Assembly (NCBI GenBank): GCA_030710605.1
Contig: CP092877.1
Span: 70,639,662-70,703,661, forward strand
DNA: 64,000 bases
From: Cordylochernes scorpioides
Taxonomy: Eukaryota; Arthropoda; Arachnida; Pseudoscorpiones; Chernetidae
Direction: 5' to 3'
Below are positions 57,396-64,000 of this stretch, piece after piece. Below the pieces are notes generated by a model. That model saw nothing but the letters and a program-made list of their open reading frames with translations. It was not told the origin of the DNA and did not search any database. Each line of letters starts with the position of its first letter. Within the stretch, counting starts at the first letter, position 1. The position numbers were made by a program, and so were the translations under genes.

Positions 57396-58689
57396 CGCGT
57401 GCTACCAATAGGATATCGAAGTAGTAATATTCAGAGAGAATTTCCATAATAAGATATCTGTGTGGGTGGATAAGATTGAAAAAGAGTGTGCAATCATATT
57501 TCAATCCAACACAGAGTGTCTATACAATCGACGACATAGAAACCTTCCATCCTCCGTTGATACTGGAGGAAATAAATAAATAAGCCGGTCCGCAGTCAAA
57601 ACGAAAAGAAATGCATTTAAATATCATTGAAGGATTTTATTTTCCTCCAACTTACAAAAGAGAGGGAAATATCATTCCGAATACTTATTTAAAAAAACGA
57701 CATGTAAAATCCACGGAGGGTTGATATATTTTTTATTCACAATATCTTGGCGAAATAGATGTTTTTCTATTTAAAATATACACTACTTCAGATATAATGT
57801 AAATATCAGAATATATGTCAATTATTAAACATACAAAATGTCGTCAAATGTTATAGAATAGGATATTCAGTTTCCTACTTCAACATAAATCACACAACAG
57901 TTTAAACAAAACTGACATCTTGGAGAACCAGGGTCGACATTCACAATATTTTATTTACAATTATTTCAATATTTTGTTCTTTATTGAGAAAAACATTTAC
58001 TGCTTGGATATTTATAAAGAAGAAGTTTGTGTAAAACTAAACACAAATATTTTTTATTCTTTTTATTTAATAATATCAGCAAGAACAATACAGGGTTAGG
58101 TTTCTTGTACCATTTATTTATCTCTAGATTTCGGGGGCTAACATGCTCTTAAAAAGGTGCAAAAAAAAAACCTTAACCCTGGATTGCTTTGTTGATATTA
58201 TTAAATTGTAAGTCAGGGATGAACGTGTGCATTGTTGTTATTGCTGGTGTACCGTAAGTGCTATTAGTCGAATATGACTCAGAGTCATCCAAACGTAAGG
58301 TGCTTCAATAAAAAACATAAAATTTGGAATGATGGGACTCCTTCTTTACTATATTTATAATATGGATTATTACCTCAATCACAAGGAATAATTTACATCA
58401 TTACTCTCTACCAAATGTCGAACTCTTTTTCGATAGAAGCTTCCTTATTCAATCCATAAGCTAAACCGTTGGTTTATTACTGATTAGTAACTCAGACCTT
58501 CTACTATTTTTTTACCGTTCAGTAATTATATAATTCGTTGATTGTACATGATTGACATTGCGTATTTTGACCAAAGGCTAAAAAAAAAAAAAGAAATATT
58601 CCAACAAATAAAAAGATTCAGCTGAACGCTGGATGTGTCCCACGACCTGCGCTAGGGACGATCCTGGCCGCTCAATAACTCCGCCGCTA

Positions 58690-58916
58690 AAAATTCCACC
58701 GAATTACAGGGTGCTCCCTTCCCCAAAATGGCACCTTCCGGGTCATTTCCCTCAGCCTCTAATTTCCTCGGGAGTATCCTTCCCCAGGACATGTTCCGCC
58801 GCACTCAGGTGATGATCTACTGGCCTGGACCACAGCTGCCCCTGCTAATGTCATTTCCCGCCGAGATTTCCTTTCAAATATGTCCTGGGAAATGGTGGCC
58901 TGTGTTTTATCCTTGA
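58690..58916 (+). CDS. Candidate conserved exon, right-arm copy
   Basis: This is the plus-strand mirror of 51502-51720. GAATTACAG ends at about 58709, MAPSGSFPSAS starts at 58728, and a donor-like ACTCAG|GTGATG lies at about 58811. The protein is identical to the other arm over 62 residues. The neighbouring 65-codon frames (59042-59239 here) differ by one residue between arms. Confidence 0.25.
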
Positions 58917-58954
58917 TATCTTCACAGGGTATATACTTCTCCCACTCTTATTTC

Positions 58955-59040
58955 TCCAACCGTAGGATATATATTCCCCACTCTTATTTCAGTAGGATAT
59001 ATATTCCCCACTCTTATTTCTGTAGGATATATATATAGGA
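58955..59040. repeat. 30-bp tandem repeat in right arm
   Basis: TAGGATATATATTCCCCACT plus CTTATTTCAG/CTG occurs about twice, compared with three to four units in the left arm. Confidence 0.85.
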
Positions 59041-60308
59041 ATTGTGGCGCGGAGAACTCCATTGTTGTAACAACCAACACAATTTAGAAATAATTCTTAT
59101 ACCAGCAGCACTACAATGTGAACAACGACGATTATTATTTCTCCATTTAGATTTTGTTAATATGTTAAAAAGCCATCATGGAACTGTCGATGCAGTATCT
59201 CAGACTTCTGATTCCATTGACAATATGTCGGTTGGTTGAGAAACTATAGCGTATTTGTAAAAACTGCTGTTTATTGTTTTTAAGTTTCTATTGTTCATAC
59301 ACTGAACAATGATATGGCCAAACACTCTAAAATGTGTTTTTATTGTTATGTTTTCTAGGCACACGAGTTACAATCTCTTGTGATAAAATATAGGACTTCT
59401 GTGTAATCATAGAAAGATGTAAGAGAGGGAAAACAAGATAGAACAATTATCCAATTATTATCCAAGTAAACTTTCTTCAGCATCAGATATCTGAAGTTGT
59501 GTTTTCGCAAACATAACCCAGTTTGTGTTTCTCCTAATTTGATTACCCCACGATAATATTAATCCAATTAACAAAGTCAATTACAAAAATTGCGCAGCTC
59601 CGTAATCCGTAATTAAGGCGAAATAAATGGTAGAAGTATTTTTACGGGGGATGTTCCTAATTATTTGACGGAGTGTAATTGGGTCGTGTAGAAAGGGCGG
59701 GTTTACACACGTGTAGATTTGAATAGCTTGGCAAGAACATAAGAAAATGTTTGTTCCACAAATTCCAGGGGGGTTCAGAAAGTTCTTTGATACAGGAAAA
59801 TGTCAGTAAACATAATAAATCCGGTACTTCTATCATTGGTACTTTATTCTATTGTGTGTGGTGCACACGACGGCGATTGGTTCAAAGGTTCTACCTAAAA
59901 GCCATGGAGCTTTAAAGACATGATTTTAAAGCCACGGTTTTCTCTAAATGAAAATAAAGGCTTAAAGCTTTAAGAATCTTTTACTATTTTGAAGGAAACT
60001 CTTCCTGATATTGGGCCTTCAAGTAGAACAATAATTGGTTGGCGGGATTTTAAAGAGGAAAGCTATCGTTGAAAGATGGTCCAAGGCTGTAACGGCCAAC
60101 AACAGCAATGTTATGGGATCATGTCGCCATGGTCGAATATTTTATACACATATATCCTCGAATTACCCATCAAGGCTAGCCATCATTTGTTTGAATGTGT
60201 ATAGACAAAAGGTTGTATTTGACAAAAAAAAAGATGGTGTCCAGAGTTGAAGGGGCGAATGTTTATAATAGACAAATTCACATCAGAAATCTCAAAAAGT
60301 CAATATAC

Positions 60309-62165
60309 AGGGTGATCCAAAAGTCCCGCACTATTTTAAAAATTAATAACTCCGCGAATATTTGCGCTAGAGCAATGCGGTAAACACCATTGTATTCAGG
60401 ATGCAACGGGATTTTTTATGGCAAATAATGAAAAATTCGAAATTGATTTTAGTTACAATTTTATTCGCCAGATGGCGCTCTACCAGAATCAGAGATTCAG
60501 CGGCCAGATTGTTTGATAAATTGAAAAATATAACTGATCGACACGTATTTTCCCTTTTTGAATACCAGGAAAGAACCCTAATAATATCAAATAACAAATT
60601 AATAAAACACTACTTCGCCAAAAGTATGAAGAATTGGTTAACGATTTTCAAATACAATCAGAGATATGTAAAATAGGTAAATGCAAATTAAAACATGTAG
60701 CAAAAATATGTATATTTTATATGGGGTTTTTGTGAAATAGATTGAATGTTTGAAAAACACTGCTGATATCAATACACGAATTTTTGAAATGTTAATATAG
60801 TACCAAAAATTATGATGGCACTATTAATAGGATTTCTTGCTATAAGAAATGTGTAGTTTCTTGACTGATTGGCGACCCTTGACTATTTAACTGGATATTT
60901 GTCATGATCCAACAAATGAAATATAGAGGGGAGTGACAAAATATATTTGTCGTACTTTATTCCAAATATCCTATGGGCTTGTCAAATGTTATCATTGTTT
61001 ATTATACTGTACACAATTTTAAAAAATGTGTCCCCTCAAATAAAAATAATTTTTAAATCGACCTTTTGCGTTGAAAAACGTGGTAGTAAAATCATTTTGT
61101 ATTATTTTTTTTTTCACAAAATTTCTAAAGTTATTGGTGTACAGAAAATATTCCTTATGCTATTTCTTTTAATGAGCGAAAAGCGAAAACTAAACATAAG
61201 GGGGAAAATTGTGTGTAACCGTATTATTCGAGAAGTTATAACACTCTGGTTTGCACGACATAATATGTGAGCAAATGACAAACAAAATATTACTGTTCAC
61301 AAAAATAGAGTCAAGATGTGAGGACAGCATTTATGATCTCCATATCCCAACACAAAGAGCTGCAAAATATTGGTAGATAATATAATACATGGCGGCTTAT
61401 CTAACACATGAGGTAACTGCTTTCTCTCTTGTATTAGGTCACAATCCTTGCTCAATGTGGCACCCTTTATTCTCAATCACCGCCTGGAGACGATAAATGA
61501 CAGAATGGACAGCATTTAATAACATATCTGTTGAAATTGATAAAACGTGCCATCTGATAGAAGCCTTCAACATGGCCAATGTGGTAGGCCAGCATCGATA
61601 AACACACGATTTAATGTACCCCCCATAGACAAAAATCGCAAGGCGTCAAGTCTGGTGATCTTGGAGGCCACTGGTATATAAAGTGGCGACTTATCATACG
61701 ATTTTCACCGAACGTATCCTTCAGCAATTGTTTGGCACCTCGGGAGATATGAGGAGGTCCTCCATCTTTCATGAATGTTATTTCGCTTAGTGCTTTTGCC
61801 CTGCACAATATGGGAATACCCTTTTCTCTAAAAAATTGAACATAACGTTCACCAGTTACAAAAACGGTTTTAAAAGTTCTTCCATTGATTTTTCAAAGAA
61901 AAATGGCCCAATAATAAAAGAAGTGAACCCACACAAAACTAACTCTAGGCTGGTAAAGTGGCATTTCTGTAAAAATCCTAGGGTTTTCTGTTGCCCAAAT
62001 GCGGCTGTTTTGAATGTTAAATTCCCCGTTTAGAGAAAAGTGAGCATCATCTGTCCACAGAACATTCGACAGCCAGTTTTCATCAATATCAATTTGCCGT
62101 AAAACCCATGCAGCGAATTATTGACGCATCTCAAAATCGCCAACTTTCAGCTCGTGAAATCTTTG
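60309..62165 (-). mobile_element. Mariner-like DNA transposon, inserted at arm edge
   Basis: The terminus CAGGGTGATCCAAAAGTCCC at 60309 follows a TA that matches the uninterrupted left arm, so the insertion point is defined to the base. The transposase remnant lies at 61450-62165 on the minus strand. Between 60660 and 61450 is AT-rich sequence without recognisable coding. The other terminus is missing because a LINE starts at about 62166. Confidence 0.8.
61450..62165 (-). pseudogene. Mariner-like transposase, truncated and interrupted
   Basis: The minus-strand order is HELKVGDFEMRQ, a stop, FAAWVLRQIDIDENWLSNV, then WTDDAHFSLNG (first catalytic Asp), IWATENPR, a stop in the middle, GERYVQFFREKGIPIL, FMKDGGPPH (second Asp, about 61760-61775), YQWPPRSPDLTPCDFCLWG (third Asp, about 61635-61675) and RLQAVIENKGCHIEQGL at the C-terminus. 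These are the landmarks of the mariner-derived transposases common in arthropods. The N-terminal helix-turn-helix is cut off by the LINE insertion. At least two stops make it inactive. Confidence 0.9.
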
Positions 62166-62186
62166 AATTTTGTATGGGTACACATA

Positions 62187-62513
62187 ATAGAGACATTAAG
62201 TGAAGCGTCTTCGGATATCACAATCATACTCGGCGAATTTAACGCCAAAAGTTCAATTTGGGGATCACCTGTCCAGGATAACAAAAGTCAGAAGGTTGAG
62301 GACATGCTAACCGACCTCGACCTTACACCGTTAAATAACGGAGAGAACACCTACCTATCTAAGTCCACAGGCACAGAATCCGCAATAGACATCACAGCGA
62401 TAAATTACAACATCGCACCCACAACACAATGGAAAGTCCTGAGAGGTGCAATCAGTGACCACAGACCAATTTTAACAACCCTAAACTTCAAAATTGATAA
62501 TGTCCATTAGAAT
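62187..62513 (+). pseudogene. LINE AP endonuclease, C-terminal part
   Basis: ITIILGEFNAKSSIWGS corresponds to the GDFN(A/S)....WGS motif of LINE apurinic endonucleases, here with GEFN. ESAIDITAI and the final catalytic block SDHRPILTTLNF follow, so the terminal Asp-His pair is present. This domain nicks genomic DNA for target-primed reverse transcription. The N-terminal half is absent. The first residues of the open frame (62121 to about 62165) belong to the interrupted transposon. Confidence 0.88.
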
Positions 62514-63580
62514 AAAAGAACATGGAACTTTAGGAAAGCCGACTTGAAAAAAATTCACAGAAAAGCTTGAAGAACTGTGCAACGAAAAATTGAATTACAG
62601 AACGCTCGACAAAAACTTGGAAAAATTCTCTTCGAACATTTCAAAAGCTGCAAAAGCATCGATACCTAGAGGTAGACGTAAAGACTTGTGGATACCTTAC
62701 TGGAAGGACCACAACATCGAGGCAATGATTTCAGAGAGAGAGAGACAATATCAATGAACTTCTTAAAAAAATAAAACAGAAGAAAACAGAAAGGAACTCA
62801 TTGAAATTAGTCACAAAATAGAACAAGAAATTTGGATATGCAAACAAGAAAAATGGCAGAATTCTGCGAAAAAATGGATCCAAGAAAGGACAGCCAACAC
62901 TGGAATATGATTAGAGTGTTAGAGAACAATAAAAACCAACACCAATCCTCCAATACTCTAACCGATATGAATAGAACAGCGAGAACGAGAACAAACAGAT
63001 GGCTGACATAATTGCTGAATATCTTTCAAGCACTTCCATACTCAACTATACGAATGAAGACAGGACTCTAAAAATAATATAAACCAGTTAGTTAAACACA
63101 AGCAAGAAACTTCCATCAACAAGATATTTTCTCGAGAGACTTCACACTGAATGAGCTAAACTTATCAATAAAAAAAATCCAAGAGGTCACCAAGAGATAA
63201 TCTAATCTTTGGTCAAATGATTAAACACTTTGAAGACAAAGCTAATAATCAACTCCTACGAATACTGAACATTTCATGGCAAACTGGTAAGCTACCAAAG
63301 AATTGGAAGATATCAATTATAGTGCCAATACTGAAGCCAAACAAATATGCCAAGGAATAAAAGAACTATCGGCCAATTGCTCTCACCAGCATACTTTGTA
63401 AAATACCAGAACGAATTATCCACTCTAGGCTCATAGTCTGGCTCACTAACAATAATAAAATAAACCTCTACCAAACTGCCTATAGATCCCAGCACTGTAC
63501 GACTGATCAACTGTTCTACTTCTGTCAATCAATAATAGATTCTTTCCAGGAAAAACCGCCAAAGAAGACCACGGCTATAT
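62514..63580 (+). pseudogene. LINE linker and N-terminal RT, broken
   Basis: Joining frames by eye shows the jockey-type linker (RTWNFRKADLKKFTEKLEEL) from about 62515, then WIPYWKDHNIEAM, LRILNISWQTGKLPKNWKIS at about 63260-63312, PILKPNKYAKE, a stop, KNYRPIALTSILCKI and YQTAYRSQHCTTDQL (about 63470-63510). At least one TAA (63358-63360) and several frame changes interrupt it. Confidence 0.8.
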
Positions 63581-63903
63581 TCCTTGATATGACCTCAGAT
63601 TTTGATCGAGTGTGGAGGGAGAAATTACGTGAAAAGCTGCACAACATCGGAGTAAGAGGAAAAACCTTAATCTGGATTGCAGACTTCTTAAGGGGAAGAA
63701 GGTTAAAGGTTCGGGTCAATGGAGAATTTTCCAAGAAAGGAAGAACATGGGCTGGTGTAACTCAGAGATCTGTGCTCAGTCCTCTACTCTATCTGCTATA
63801 TATTAACGACATCCATCCTTACCTCACTGAAGACACAAAGGTTGCCTGTTATGCAGATGATATAGTCATATGGCACACAAGTAGCAGCATAGAAAAATCG
63901 TAA
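63520..63903 (+). pseudogene. LINE RT palm, catalytic core
   Basis: Motif A is TAIFLDMTSDFDRVW (about 63568-63612), motif B is GVTQRSVLSPLLY (about 63754-63795) in place of the usual GVPQGSVLSP, and motif C is CYADDIVIWHT with YADD at 63850-63861. Both catalytic Asp of motif C and the Asp of motif A are present. The frame stops at 63901-63903, after SSSIEKS. The next segment (ERGLEKWAMELQM-like) continues, so this stop is premature. Confidence 0.9.
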
Positions 63904-64000
63904 AAAATACTGAACACATCAATGAGAGGACTGGAAAAGTGGGCAATGGAACTCCAAATGACCATAAACCCAATAAAACCAAACCTATGCGTCTTCTCCA

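Larger units (their letters stand above)
56421..60308. repeat. Right arm of large inverted repeat
   Basis: It matches 50087-53820 in reverse complement, from the inner GAGAAAAGCCAATTAATTAT to the outer TCAATATA. It is about 150 bp longer, mainly because its 158-161 bp array has more units. The outer edge falls on TA immediately before the transposon end CAGGGTGATCC. Confidence 0.95.
62166..64000 (+). mobile_element. Jockey-type LINE, 5'-truncated, runs off window
   Basis: It begins inside the endonuclease domain, directly after the transposase sequence it interrupts, and continues beyond base 64000. The order endonuclease, linker, RT matches jockey-like non-LTR elements. 5' truncation is the usual outcome of target-primed insertion. 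Multiple stops and frame changes lie between 62510 and 63580. Confidence 0.88.

Overview
This is a eukaryotic, AT-rich (by eye roughly one third G+C), repeat-dominated window, most likely from an arthropod. The gypsy and jockey-type protein sequences look chelicerate or insect-like, but I cannot place the species. I find no complete host gene. There are two assembly gaps of exactly 100 N (35187-35286 and 53821-53920), so this is scaffolded draft sequence. Several single-base indels in homopolymers suggest that some consensus error may remain.

Layout. Bases 1-692 are a 20-bp minisatellite that runs off the window, followed by a GC-richer segment whose minus strand stays free of stop codons into the array. 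From about 1 to 36 kb the window is intergenic or intronic sequence with many small mobile elements. These include at least a dozen copies of a Tc1/mariner-type MITE with ends like CACTCATGGACAAAACTTA, one hAT-type MITE (27814-28033), one pogo/Tc1-type MITE (34808-34988), several fold-back palindromes, tRNA-headed SINEs (13463-13786 and others), a decayed mariner (about 23.8-24.6 kb), LINE tails, and a family of 158-245 bp repeats carrying hammerhead-ribozyme-like sequence.

The 36-43 kb part holds a LTR-retrotransposon pair. A 765-bp non-autonomous element (36310-37074, minus) shares its primer-binding site and its ATAT target duplication with a 5.3-kb Ty3/gypsy element (37810-43152, plus). 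The gypsy element has near-identical 260-bp LTRs, an intact gag, and a pol broken by several frameshifts and one nonsense codon. A solo LTR of the small element lies at 47754-47921.

The 50-60 kb part is a large inverted repeat with arms of about 3.7-3.9 kb (50087-53820 and 56421-60308). A 2.5-kb spacer between them contains a decayed minus-strand LINE reverse transcriptase. The arms carry tandem arrays of the hammerhead-like repeat with different copy numbers. The right arm ends exactly at a TA followed by the terminus of a mariner-like transposon (60309 to about 62165), which is itself interrupted by a jockey-type LINE running off the window. The arm may therefore continue beyond the window.

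The most interesting signal is the 11.2-11.7 kb tandem pair. It contains all three junction strands of a hammerhead ribozyme with complementary stems I, II and III. Within one unit the strands are in a non-canonical order, but the canonical order is available across two tandem units. This rests on reading the sequence by eye and needs covariance-model and in vitro tests.
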